DNA of 64,000 nucleotides, taken from the NCBI GenBank assembly GCA_964017155.1, contig OZ024855.1, forward strand, positions 558,001 through 622,000, read 5' to 3'. Below the pieces are notes generated by a model. That model was not told the origin of the DNA. It did not search any database and saw only the letters and a program-made list of their open reading frames with translations. Source of the stretch: Oasisia sp. SBJ-2009 (lineage: Eukaryota; Annelida; Polychaeta; Sabellida; Siboglinidae). Position 1 is the first letter of the stretch, and the number at the start of each line of letters is the position of its first letter. Of the stretch, positions 1 to 7,985 are shown one piece after another. The position numbers were made by a program, and so were the translations under genes.

Positions 1-166
1 ACGACAAAGTCCGATCCGTCTACGGGGGATCAGTTGGGGAAGTCTGTTTACATTATTTTCAACAGAATTCCGTGCCGACCGCTGGGTAAACGGCGGGAGT
101 AATAATGAACCACTAACTAGATGAGGTGACGAGGCATTTGGCGAGCTTAACAGGGTGATAGTTGCA
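1..166 (+). repeat. Left-edge partial B half-unit
   Basis: Base 1 falls 12 bases inside a 179-bp B half-unit (a full B would start at -12). It carries the CATTATTTTC variant and GGCGAGCTTAAC in place of the usual GGCGACCTTAAC, both seen again at 1079-1257, so it belongs to the preceding copy of the three-monomer HOR. The array therefore continues to the left of the window. Confidence 0.93.
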
Positions 167-348
167 CAAATCGAGGAAAACGACAAAGTCCGATCCGCCT
201 ACGGGGGATCAGTTTTGAGAATCGAGAGAAACGGCCAAGTTCGACGCGCCGGTCGGTCTTCTCGGGCGTATTCCACGCACGGAGTGTAACTACGACTCTC
301 TCGACGAAACCAACTGACCGTGCGCTTCGTCTTGCCAACTTTTGGAAA

Positions 349-535
349 CAAATCGAGGAAAACGAAAAAGTCCGATCCGTCTACGGGGGATCAGTCGGGG
401 AAGCGTAAATGTCTGTTTACATTCTTTTCAACAGAATTCCGTGCCGACCGCTGGGTAAACGGCGGGAGTAATAATGAACCACTAACTAGATGAGGTGTCA
501 AGACATTTGGCGACCTTAACAGGGTGATAGTTGCA
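349..535 (+). repeat. B' half-unit, 187 bp (exemplar)
   Basis: This is the B half-unit with eight extra bases, CGTAAATG at 404-411, between GGGGAAG and TCTGTTTAC. The extra bases create the short dyad GTAAA-6 nt-TTTAC. B' usually carries GAAAAAGTCC instead of GACAAAGTCC and follows an A with GCTTCGTC, so the two half-units travel as a linked haplotype (unit 7, whose A has GTAGGCG, is the exception). Downstream it has either GTGTCAAGACATT or GTGACGAGGCATT. B' accounts for every 369-bp monomer and is not found after about 52.7 kb. Confidence 0.93.
404..411 (+). repeat. 8-bp indel distinguishing B' from B
   Basis: CGTAAATG is present here and absent at the corresponding place in B (GGGGAAG directly followed by TCTGTTTAC). 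It is identical in all B' copies I read, which fits a single origin followed by spread through recombination. Confidence 0.85.
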
Positions 536-583
536 CAAATCGACCAAAACGACAAAGTCCGATCCGTCTACGGGGGATCAGTT
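536..583 (+). repeat. 48-bp segment shared by A and B (A copy)
   Basis: The segment from CAAATCG to GGATCAGTT is the same at the start of A and of B (718-765), apart from scattered variants (GAGGAAAAC/GACCAAAAC/GAGCAAAAC/GATGAAAAA). It is the only long identity between the half-units and is the natural place for out-of-register exchange giving AAB or BB. Confidence 0.9.
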
Positions 584-649
584 TTGAGAATCGAGAGAAA
601 CGGCCAAGTTCGACGCGCCGGTCGGTCTTCTCGGGCGTATTCCACGCAC

Positions 650-670
650 GGAGTGTAACTACGACTCTCT
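650..670 (+). repeat. 28S rRNA-like fragment 3 (sense), in A
   Basis: GGAGTGTAACTACGACTCTCT resembles 28S GGAGTAACTATGACTCTCT with one mismatch and two extra bases (TG). The sequence after it (CGACGAAACC) keeps only weak similarity to TTAAGGTAGCC. It overlaps the ends of both B fragments in the 28S frame, so the same few bases (AACTATGA) appear in all three pieces. It is shorter than fragments 1 and 2 and less secure alone, but its position in A corresponds to fragment 1 in B within about 7 bases. Confidence 0.62.
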
Positions 671-717
671 CGACGAAACCAACTGACCGTGCGCGTCGTC
701 TTGCCAACTTTTGGAAA

Positions 718-765
718 CAAATCGAGGAAAACGACAAAGTCCGATCCGTCTACGGGGGATCAGTT
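718..765 (+). repeat. 48-bp segment shared by A and B (B copy)
   Basis: This is the B counterpart of 536-583. The flanks differ on both sides (TTTTGGAA before and GGGGAAG after, against GTTGC before and TTGAGAA after in A), so the shared tract is sharply bounded at 48-49 bp. Confidence 0.9.
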
Positions 766-813
766 GGGGAAGTTTGTTTACATTCTTTTCAACAGAATTC
801 CGTGGCGACCGCT

Positions 814-838
814 GGGTAAACGGCGGGAGTAATAATGA
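814..838 (+). repeat. 28S rRNA-like fragment 1 (sense, upstream of R2 site), in B
   Basis: GGGTAAACGGCGGGAGTAA is identical over 19 bases to the conserved eukaryotic 28S sequence just upstream of the R2/R1 insertion region, and the next six bases (TAATGA against CTATGA) keep four matches, so 23 of 25 agree. The eukaryotic form (GGCGGGAGTAACTATGA) matches better than the bacterial 23S form (GGCGGCCGTAACTATAA). The piece is present in every complete B or B' copy; units 2 and 5 have GGGCAAACGG. This is a fragment inside a satellite, not a functional rRNA gene. The 28S sequence was recalled, not aligned by a program. Confidence 0.8.
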
Positions 839-840
839 AC

Positions 841-893
841 CACTAACTAGATGAGGTGACGAGGCATTTGGCGACCTTAACAGGGTGATAGTT
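841..893 (-). repeat. 28S rRNA-like fragment 2 (antisense, spans R2 cleavage site), in B
   Basis: Read on the - strand, 893-857 gives AACTATCACCCTG, TTAAGGTCGCC, AAATGCCTCGTCA, against 28S AACTATGACTCTC, TTAAGGTAGCC, AAATGCCTCGTCA: 33 of 37 positions agree. A 5-base insertion (CCTCA, 856-852) follows, then TCTAGTTAGTG against TCTAATTAGTG (10 of 11). This covers the R2 cleavage point (CTCTTAAGG/TAGCC) and the downstream target. Fragments 1 and 2 lie 2 bases apart in opposite orientations. Units 1 and 7 have CCTAAAC in place of CCTTAAC, which breaks the TTAAGG core; variants with GTCAAGAC also alter the CCTCGTC part. Confidence 0.8.
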
Positions 894-1257
894 GCACAAA
901 TCGAGGAAAACGACAAAGTCCGATCCGTCTACGGGGGATCAGTTTTGAGAATCTAGAGAAACGGCCAAGTTCGACGCGCCGGTCGGTCTTCTCGGGCGTG
1001 TGCCACGCAAGGGGTGTAACTACGACTCTCTCGACGAAACCAACTGACCGTGCGCGTCGTCTTGCCAACTTTTGGAAACAAATCGAGGAAAACGACAAAG
1101 TCCGATCCGTCTACGGGGGATCAGTTGGGGAAGTCTGTTTACATTATTTTCAACAGAATTCCGTGCCGACCGCTGGGTAAACGGCGGGAGTAATAATGAA
1201 CCACTAACTAGATGAGGTGACGAGGCATTTGGCGAGCTTAACAGGGTGATAGTTGCA

Positions 1258-2348
1258 CAAATCGAGGAAAACGACAAAGTCCGATCCGCCTACGGGGGAT
1301 CAGTTTTGAGAATCGAGAGAAACGGCCAAGTTCGACGCGCCGGTCGGTCTTCTCGGGCGTATTCCACGCACGGAGTGTAACTACGACTCTCTCGACGAAA
1401 CCAACTGACCGTGCGCTTCGTCTTGCCAACTTTTGGAAACAAATCGAGGAAAACGAAAAAGTCCGATCCGTCTACGGGGGATCAGTCGGGGAAGCGTAAA
1501 TGTCTGTTTACATTCTTTTCAACAGAATTCCGTGCCGACCGCTGGGTAAACGGCGGGAGTAATAATGAACCACTAACTAGATGAGGTGTCAAGACATTTG
1601 GCGACCTTAACAGGGTGATAGTTGCACAAATCGACCAAAACGACAAAGTCCGATCCGTCTACGGGGGATCAGTTTTGAGAATCGAGAGAAACGGCCAAGT
1701 TCGACGCGCCGGTCGGTCTTCTCGGGCGTATTCCACGCACGGAGTGTAACTACGACTCTCTCGACGAAACCAACTGACCGTGCGCGTCGTCTTGCCAACT
1801 TTTGGAAACAAATCGAGGAAAACGACAAAGTCCGATCCGTCTACGGGGGATCAGTTGGGGAAGTTTGTTTACATTCTTTTCAACAGAATTCCGTGGCGAC
1901 CGCTGGGTAAACGGCGGGAGTAATAATGAACCACTAACTAGATGAGGTGACGAGGCATTTGGCGACCTTAACAGGGTGATAGTTGCACAAATCGAGGAAA
2001 ACGACAAAGTCCGATCCGTCTACGGGGGATCAGTTTTGAGAATCTAGAGAAACGGCCAAGTTCGACGCGCCGGTCGGTCTTCTCGGGCGTGTGCCACGCA
2101 AGGGGTGTAACTACGACTCTCTCGACGAAACCAACTGACCGTGCGCGTCGTCTTGCCAACTTTTGGAAACAAATCGAGGAAAACGACAAAGTCCGATCCG
2201 TCTACGGGGGATCAGTTGGGGAAGTCTGTTTACATTCTTTTCAACAGAATTCCGTGCCGACCGCTGGGCAAACGGCGGGAGTAATAATGAACCACTAACC
2301 AGATGAGGTGACGAGGCATTTGGCGACCTTAACAGGGTGATAGTTGCA
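1258..2348 (+). repeat. Three-monomer HOR, 1091 bp, copy 2
   Basis: This matches copy 1 at an offset of 1091, with the same diagnostic variants including AATCTAGAG, until the last B. There it switches to CATTCTTTTC, GGGCAAACGG and AACCAGATG, which marks an exchange with another monomer type. Confidence 0.88.
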
Positions 2349-2709
2349 CAAATCGAGGAAAACGACAAAGTCCGATCCGTCTACGGGGGATCAGTTTTGA
2401 GAATCGAGAGAAACGGCCAAGTTGGACGCGCCGGTCGGTCTTCTCGGGCGTATTCCACGCACGGAGTGTAACTACGACTCTCTCGACGAAACCAACTGAC
2501 CGTGCGCGTCGTCTTGCCAACTTTTGGAAACAAATCGAGGAAAACGACAAAGTCCGATCCGTCTACGGGGGATCAGTTGGGGAAGTTTGTTTACATTATT
2601 TTCAACGTAATTCCGTGGCGACCGCTGGGTAAACGGCGGGAGTAATAATGAACCACTAACTAGATGAGGTGACGAGGCATTTGGCGACCTTAACAGGGTG
2701 ATAGTTGCA
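2349..2709 (+). repeat. 361-bp monomer with GTTGGACG variant
   Basis: A carries AAGTTGGACG instead of AAGTTCGACG. B carries CATTATTTTC, CAACGTAATTCC (CATAATTCC in other copies) and CGTGGCG. This monomer always precedes an AAB trimer: the pair is seen again at 22562, 33670, 35304, 39128, 43907 and 48451. Confidence 0.85.
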
Positions 2710-3252
2710 CAAATCGAGGAAAACGACAAAGTCCGATCCGTCTACGGGGGATCAGTTTTGAGAATCGAGAGAAACGGCCAAGTTCGACGCGCCGGTCGGT
2801 CTTCTCGGGCGTATTCCACGCACGGAGTGTAACTACGACTCTCTCGACGAAACCAACTGACCGTGCGCGTCGTCTTGCCAACTTTTGGAAACAAATCGAG
2901 GAAAACGACAAAGTCCGATCCGTCTACGGGGGATCAGTTTTGAGAATCGAGAGAAACGGCCAAGTTCGACGCGCCGGTCGGTCTTCTCGGGCGTGTGCCA
3001 CGCAAGGGGTGTAACTACGACTCTCTCGACGAAACCAACTGACCGTGCGCGTCGTCTTGCCAACTTTTGGAAACAAATCGAGGAAAACGACAAAGTCCGA
3101 TCCGTCTACGGGGGATCAGTTGGGGAAGTCTGTTTACATTCCTTTCAACAGAATTCCGTGCCGACCGCTGGGTAAACGGCGGGAGTAATAATGAACCACT
3201 AACTAGATGAGGTGACGAGGCATTTGGCGACCTTAACAGGGTGATAGTTGCA
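2710..3252 (+). repeat. AAB trimer, 543 bp
   Basis: Two A half-units in a row (starts 2710 and 2892) precede one B. The first A has TATTCC and the second TGTGCC with CAAGGGGTG; the B has CATTCCTTTC. The missing B between the two As is explained by exchange inside the shared 48 bp. Confidence 0.92.
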
Positions 3253-4704
3253 CAAATCGAGGAAAACGACAAAGTCCGATCCGTCTACGGGGGATCAGTT
3301 TTGAGAATCGAGAGAAACGGCCAAGTTCGACGCGCCGGTCGGTCTTCTCGGGCGTATTCCACGCACGGAGTGTAACTACGACTCTCTCGACGAAACCAAC
3401 TGACCGTGCGCGTCGTCTTGCCAACTTTTGGAAACAAATCGAGGAAAACGACAAAGTCCGATCCGTCTACGGGGGATCAGTTGGGGAAGTCTGTTTACAT
3501 TATTTTCAACAGAATTCCGTGCCGACCGCTGGGTAAACGGCGGGAGTAATAATGAACCACTAACTAGATGAGGTGACGAGGCATTTGGCGACCTTAACAG
3601 GGTGATAGTTGCACAAATCGAGGAAAACGACAAAGTCCGATCCGCCTACGGGGGATCAGTTTTGAGAATCGAGAGAAACGGCCAAGTTCGACGCGCCGGT
3701 CGGTCTTCTCGGGCGTATTCCACGCACGGAGTGTAACTACGACTCTCTCGACGAAACCAACTGACCGTGCGCTTCGTCTTGCCAACTTTTGGAAACAAAT
3801 CGAGGAAAACGAAAAAGTCCGATCCGTCTACGGGGGATCAGTCGGGGAAGCGTAAATGTCTGTTTACATTCTTTTCAACAGAATTCCGTGCCGACCGCTG
3901 GGTAAACGGCGGGAGTAATAATGAACCACTAACTAGATGAGGTGTCAAGACATTTGGCGACCTTAACAGGGTGATAGTTGCACAAATCGACCAAAACGAC
4001 AAAGTCCGATCCGTCTACGGGGGATCAGTTTTGAGAATCGAGAGAAACGGCCAAGTTCGACGCGCCGGTCGGTCTTCTCGGGCGTATTCCACGCACGGAG
4101 TGTAACTACGACTCTCTCGACGAAACCAACTGACCGTGCGCGTCGTCTTGCCAACTTTTGGAAACAAATCGAGGAAAACGACAAAGTCCGATCCGTCTAC
4201 GGGGGATCAGTTGGGGAAGTTTGTTTACATTCTTTTCAACAGAATTCCGTGGCGACCGCTGGGTAAACGGCGGGAGTAATAATGAACCACTAACTAGATG
4301 AGGTGACGAGGCATTTGGCGACCTTAACAGGGTGATAGTTGCACAAATCGAGGAAAACGACAAAGTCCGATCCGTCTACGGGGGATCAGTTTTGAGAATC
4401 GAGAGAAACGACCAAGTTCGACGCGCCGGTCGGTCTTCTCGGGCGTGTGCCACGCAAGGGGTGTAACTACGTCTCTCTCGACGAAACCAACTGACCGTGC
4501 GCGTCGTCTTGCCAACTTTTGGAAACAAATCGAGGAAAACGACAAAGTCCGATCCGTCTACGGGGGATCAGTTGGGGAAGTCTGTTTACATTCTTTTCAA
4601 CAGAATTCCGTGCCGACCGCTGGGTAAACGGCGGGAGTAATAATGAACCACTAACTAGATGAGGTGACGAGGCATTTGGCGACCTTAACAGGGTGATAGT
4701 TGCA
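3253..4704 (+). repeat. Mixed monomers linking the left and nine-monomer domains
   Basis: Starts are 3253 (361), 3614 (369, GATCCGCC, B' with CAGTCGGGG), 3983 (361, GACCAAAAC, CGTGGCG) and 4344 (361, AACGACCAAG, CTACGTCTC, equal to unit 9 of the following HOR). The first three continue the left domain and the last belongs to the nine-monomer HOR, so the boundary lies around 4.3 kb. Confidence 0.85.
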
Positions 4705-5073
4705 CAAATCGAGGAAAACGACAAAGTCCGATCCGTCTACGGGGGATCAGTTTTGAGAATCGAGAGAAACGGCCAAGTTCGACGCGCCGGTCGGTCTTCT
4801 CGGGCGTATTCCACGCACGGAGTGTAACTACGACTCTCTCGACGAAACCAACTGACCGTGCGCTTCGTCTTGCCAACTTTTGGAAACAAATCGAGGAAAA
4901 CGAAAAAGTCCGATCCGTCTACGGGGGATCAGTTGGGGAAGCGTAAATGTCTGTTTACATTCTTTTCAACAGAATTCCGTGCCGACCGCTGGGTAAACGG
5001 CGGGAGTAATAATGAACCACTAACTAGATGAGGTGTCAAGACATTTGGCGACCTAAACAGGGTGATAGTTGCA
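4705..5073 (+). repeat. HOR unit 1 (369 bp)
   Basis: A has TATTCC and GCTTCG. B' ends with GTGTCAAGAC and GACCTAAACAGG, which breaks the TTAAGG core of the antisense 28S-like piece. Confidence 0.85.
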
Positions 5074-5434
5074 CAAATCGAGCAAAACGACAAAGTCCGA
5101 TCCGTCTACGGGGGATCAGTTTTGAGAATCGAGAGAAACGGCCAAGTTCGACGCGCCGGTCGGTCTTCTCGGGCGTGTGCCACGCAAGGGGTGTAACTAC
5201 GACTCTCTCGACGAAACCAACTGACCGTGCGCGTCGTCTTGCCAACTTTTGGAAACAAATCGAGGAAAACGACAAAGTCCGATCCGTCTACGGGGGATCA
5301 GTTGGGGAAGTCTGTTTACATTCTTTTCAACAGAATTCCGTGCCGACCGCTGGGCAAACGGCGGGAGTAATAATGAACCACTAACCAGATGAGGTGACGA
5401 GGCATTTGGCGACCTTAACAGGGTGATAGTTGCA
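5074..5434 (+). repeat. HOR unit 2 (361 bp)
   Basis: A starts CAAATCGAGCAAAAC and has TGTGCC with CAAGGGGTG. B has GGGCAAACGG (a T-to-C change in the sense 28S-like piece) and AACCAGATG. Confidence 0.85.
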
Positions 5435-5795
5435 CAAATCGAGGAAAACGACAAAGTCCGATCCGTCTACGGGGGATCAGTTTTGAGAATCGAGAGAAAC
5501 GGCCAAGTTCGACGCGCCGGTCGGTCTTCTCGGGCGTATTCCACGCACGGAGTGTAACTACGACTCTCTCGACGAAACCAACTGACCGTGCGCGTCGTCT
5601 TGCCAACTTTTGGAAACAAATCGAGGAAAACGACAAAGTCCGATCCGTCTACGGGGGATCAGTTGGGGAAGTCTGTTTACATTATTTTCAACAGAATTCC
5701 GTGCCGACCGCTGGGTAAACGGCGGGAGTAATAATGAACCACTAACTAGATGAGGTGACGAGGCATTTGGCGACCTTAACAGGGTGATAGTTGCA
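5435..5795 (+). repeat. HOR unit 3 (361 bp)
   Basis: A has TATTCC and GCGTCG. B has AAGTCTG with CATTATTTTC. Confidence 0.85.
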
Positions 5796-6164
5796 CAAAT
5801 CGAGGAAAACGACAAAGTCCGATCCGCCTACGGGGGATCAGTTTTGAGAATCGAGAGAAACGGCCAAGTTCGACGCGCCGGTCGGTCTTCTCGGGCGTAT
5901 TCCACGCACGGAGTGTAACTACGACTCTCTCGACGAAACCAACTGACCGTGCGCTTCGTCTTGCCAACTTTTGGAAACAAATCGAGGAAAACGAAAAAGT
6001 CCGATCCGTCTACGGGGGATCAGTTGGGGAAGCGTAAATGTCTGTTTACATTCTTTTCAACAGAATTCCGTGCCGACCGCTGGGTAAACGGCGGGAGTAA
6101 TAATGAACCACTAACTAGATGAGGTGTCAAGACATTTGGCGACCTTAACAGGGTGATAGTTGCA
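5796..6164 (+). repeat. HOR unit 4 (369 bp)
   Basis: A has GATCCGCCTACG and GCTTCG. B' has GTGTCAAGAC with an intact CCTTAAC. It is nearly the same as the monomers at 167, 1258 and 3614, which differ by CAGTCGGGG. Confidence 0.85.
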
Positions 6165-6533
6165 CAAATCGACCAAAACGACAAAGTCCGATCCGTCTAC
6201 GGGGGATCAGTTTTGAGAATCGAGAGAAACGGCCAAGTTCGACGCGCCGGTCGGTCTTCTCGGGCGTATTCCACGCACGGAGTGTAACTACGACTCTCTC
6301 GACGAAACCAACTGACCGTGCGCTTCGTCTTGCCAACTTTTGGAAACAAATCGAGGAAAACGAAAAAGTCCGATCCGTCTACGGGGGATCAGTTGGGGAA
6401 GCGTAAATGTCTGTTTACATTCTTTTCAACAGAATTCCGTGCCGACCGCTGGGCAAACGGCGGGAGTAATAATGAACCACTAACCAGATGAGGTGACGAG
6501 GCATTTGGCGACCTTAACAGGGTGATAGTTGCA
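6165..6533 (+). repeat. HOR unit 5 (369 bp)
   Basis: A starts CAAATCGACCAAAAC and has GCTTCG. B' has GGGCAAACGG and AACCAGATG. Confidence 0.85.
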
Positions 6534-6894
6534 CAAATCGAGGAAAACGACAAAGTCCGATCCGTCTACGGGGGATCAGTTTTGAGAATCGAGAGAAACG
6601 GCCAAGTTCGACGCGCCGGTCGGTCTTCTCGGGCGTATTCCACGCACGGAGTTTAACTACGACTCTATCGACGAAACCAACTGACCGTGCGCGTCGTCTT
6701 GCCAACTTTTGGAAACAAATCGAGGAAAACGACAAAGTCCGATCCGTCTACGGGGGATCAGTTGGGGAAGTTTGTTTACATTCTTTTCAACAGAATTCCG
6801 TGGCGACCGCTGGGTAAACGGCGGGAGTAATAATGAACCACTAACTAGATGAGGTGACGAGGCATTTGGCGACCTTAACAGGGTGATAGTTGCA
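6534..6894 (+). repeat. HOR unit 6 (361 bp)
   Basis: A has GGAGTTTAAC and CTCTATCG, both inside 28S-like fragment 3. B has AAGTTTG and CGTGGCG. Confidence 0.85.
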
Positions 6895-7263
6895 CAAATC
6901 GAGGAAAACGACAAAGTCCGATCCGTCTACGGGGGATCAGTTTTGAGAATCGAGAGAAACGGCCAAGTTCGACACGCCGGTCGGTCTTCTCGGGCGTATT
7001 CCACGCTCGGAGTGTAACTACGACTCTCTCGACGAAACCAACTGACCGTAGGCGTCGTCTTGCCAACTTTTGGAAACAAATCGAGGAAAACGACAAAGTC
7101 CGATCCGTCTACGGGGGATCAGTTGGGGAAGCGTAAATGTCTGTTTACATTCTTTTCAACAGAATTCCGTGCCGACCGCTGGGTAAACGGCGGGAGTAAT
7201 AATGAACCACTAACTAGATTAGGTGTCAAGACATTTGGCGACCTAAACAGGGTGATAGTTGCA
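6895..7263 (+). repeat. HOR unit 7 (369 bp)
   Basis: A has GACACGCC, CACGCTCGG and CCGTAGGCG. B' keeps GACAAAGTCC and ends GATTAGGTGTCAAGAC with CCTAAAC. Confidence 0.85.
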
Positions 7264-7624
7264 CAAATCGAGCAAAACGACAAAGTCCGATCCGTCTACG
7301 GGGGATCAGTTTTGAGAATCGAGAGAAACGGCCAAGTTCGACGCGCCGGTCGGTCTTCTCGGGCGTGTGCCACGCAAGGGTTGTAACTACGACTCTCTCG
7401 ACGAAACCAACTGACCGTGCGCGTCGTCTTGCCAACTTTTGGAAACAAATCGAGGAAAACGACAAAGTCCGATCCGTCTACGGGGGATCAGTTGGGGAAG
7501 TTTGTTTACATTCTTTTCAACAGAATTCCGTGGCGACCGCTGGGTAAACGGCGGGAGTAATAATGAACCACTAACTAGATGAGGTGACGAGGCATTTGGC
7601 GACCTTAACAGGGTGATAGTTGCA
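7264..7624 (+). repeat. HOR unit 8 (361 bp)
   Basis: A starts CAAATCGAGCAAAAC and has TGTGCC with CAAGGGTTG. B has AAGTTTG and CGTGGCG, like the B of unit 6. Confidence 0.85.
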
Positions 7625-7985
7625 CAAATCGAGGAAAACGACAAAGTCCGATCCGTCTACGGGGGATCAGTTTTGAGAATCGAGAGAAACGACCAAGTTC
7701 GACGCGCCGGTCGGTCTTCTCGGGCGTGTGCCACGCAAGGGGTGTAACTACGTCTCTCTCGACGAAACCAACTGACCGTGCGCGTCGTCTTGCCAACTTT
7801 TGGAAACAAATCGAGGAAAACGACAAAGTCCGATCCGTCTACGGGGGATCAGTTGGGGAAGTCTGTTTACATTCTTTTCAACAGAATTCCGTGCCGACCG
7901 CTGGGTAAACGGCGGGAGTAATAATGAACCACTAACTAGATGAGGTGACGAGGCATTTGGCGACCTTAACAGGGTGATAGTTGCA
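7625..7985 (+). repeat. HOR unit 9 (361 bp)
   Basis: A has AACGACCAAG, TGTGCC with CAAGGGGTG, and CTACGTCTC. B has AAGTCTG and CGTGCCG. Confidence 0.85.

Larger units (their letters stand above)
536..717 (+). repeat. A half-unit, 182 bp (exemplar)
   Basis: A starts at CAAATCG after GTTGCA and ends before the next ACAAATCG after TTTTGG. In order it holds the shared 48-bp segment (536-583), an A-specific middle starting TTGAGAATCGAG, a CG-rich stretch around GACGCGCCGGTCGG, a 28S-like piece (650-670), and a tail ending CTTGCCAACTTTTGGAAA. The consensus is about 54% GC with 23 CpG. A varies mainly at four places: TATTCC/TGTGCC/TGTTCC, CACGGAGTG/CAAGGGGTG/CGCTCGGAG, GCGTCGTC/GCTTCGTC and GATCCGTC/GATCCGCC. 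These variants define the monomer types used to trace the HORs. Confidence 0.95.
718..896 (+). repeat. B half-unit, 179 bp (exemplar)
   Basis: B starts with the same 48-bp segment as A (718-765) and then diverges at GGGGAAG. It holds a T-rich stretch (TTTACATTCTTTTC), an EcoRI site (GAATTC) in most copies, the + strand 28S-like piece (814-838) and the - strand 28S-like piece (841-893), and ends TAGTTGCA before the next A. The consensus is about 49% GC with 12 CpG. Common variants are AAGTTTG/AAGTCTG/AAGTATG, CGTGGCG/CGTGCCG, CATTATTTTC/CATTCTTTTC, CATAATTCC/CAGAATTCC and GGGCAAACGG with AACCAGATG. Confidence 0.95.
167..1257 (+). repeat. Three-monomer HOR, 1091 bp, copy 1
   Basis: Monomers start at 167 (369 bp: A with GATCCGCC and GCTTCG, B' with CAGTCGGGG and GTCAAGAC), 536 (361 bp: A with GACCAAAAC, B with AAGTTTG and CGTGGCG) and 897 (361 bp: A with the XbaI-creating variant AATCTAGAG and TGTGCC, B with CATTATTTTC). 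The same order returns at 1258. Confidence 0.9.
4705..7985 (+). repeat. Nine-monomer HOR, 3281 bp, copy 1
   Basis: The monomer lengths are 369, 361, 361, 369, 369, 361, 369, 361, 361. Each position has its own variants (listed in the nine unit entries), and the same order returns at 7986. I noticed only three differences from copy 2, so identity is about 99.9%. Confidence 0.93.

Noticed and set aside
404..427. Promoter or origin-like dyad at GTAAATGTCTGTTTAC
   Set aside because: The arms are only 5 bp and no other promoter or origin element is nearby; it is explained by the 8-bp indel.
566..650. Further 28S similarity on the - strand of A (AGAAGACC, then GTCGAACTTG against GTTGAGCTTG) and of B (GGAATTCTG...AAAAGAA against GGAATCAGC...AAAGAA)
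   Set aside because: These would fit the 28S region downstream of the R2 site, but matches are 8-10 bases with different spacing, or 12 of 19. Too weak to claim by eye; a profile alignment could decide.
620..660. CENP-B box (TTCG-4-A-2-CGGG)
   Set aside because: TTCGACGCGCC in A starts correctly but lacks the A and the CGGG; TTCGTCTTGCC also fails. No copy on either strand fits.
814..893. A real 28S rRNA gene or pseudogene copy
   Set aside because: Only about 25-50 bases match at a time, in two orientations, and the 28S sequence does not continue on either side. It is a fragment inside the satellite.
5028..5384. Repeated open frames of 60-118 codons on both strands, some starting with ATG
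   Set aside because: They are made by the satellite: the same peptides recur in each monomer, overlap on both strands and end at monomer stops. The half-unit lengths (182, 179, 187) are not multiples of three, so no frame can run through, and the peptides show no recognisable domain.
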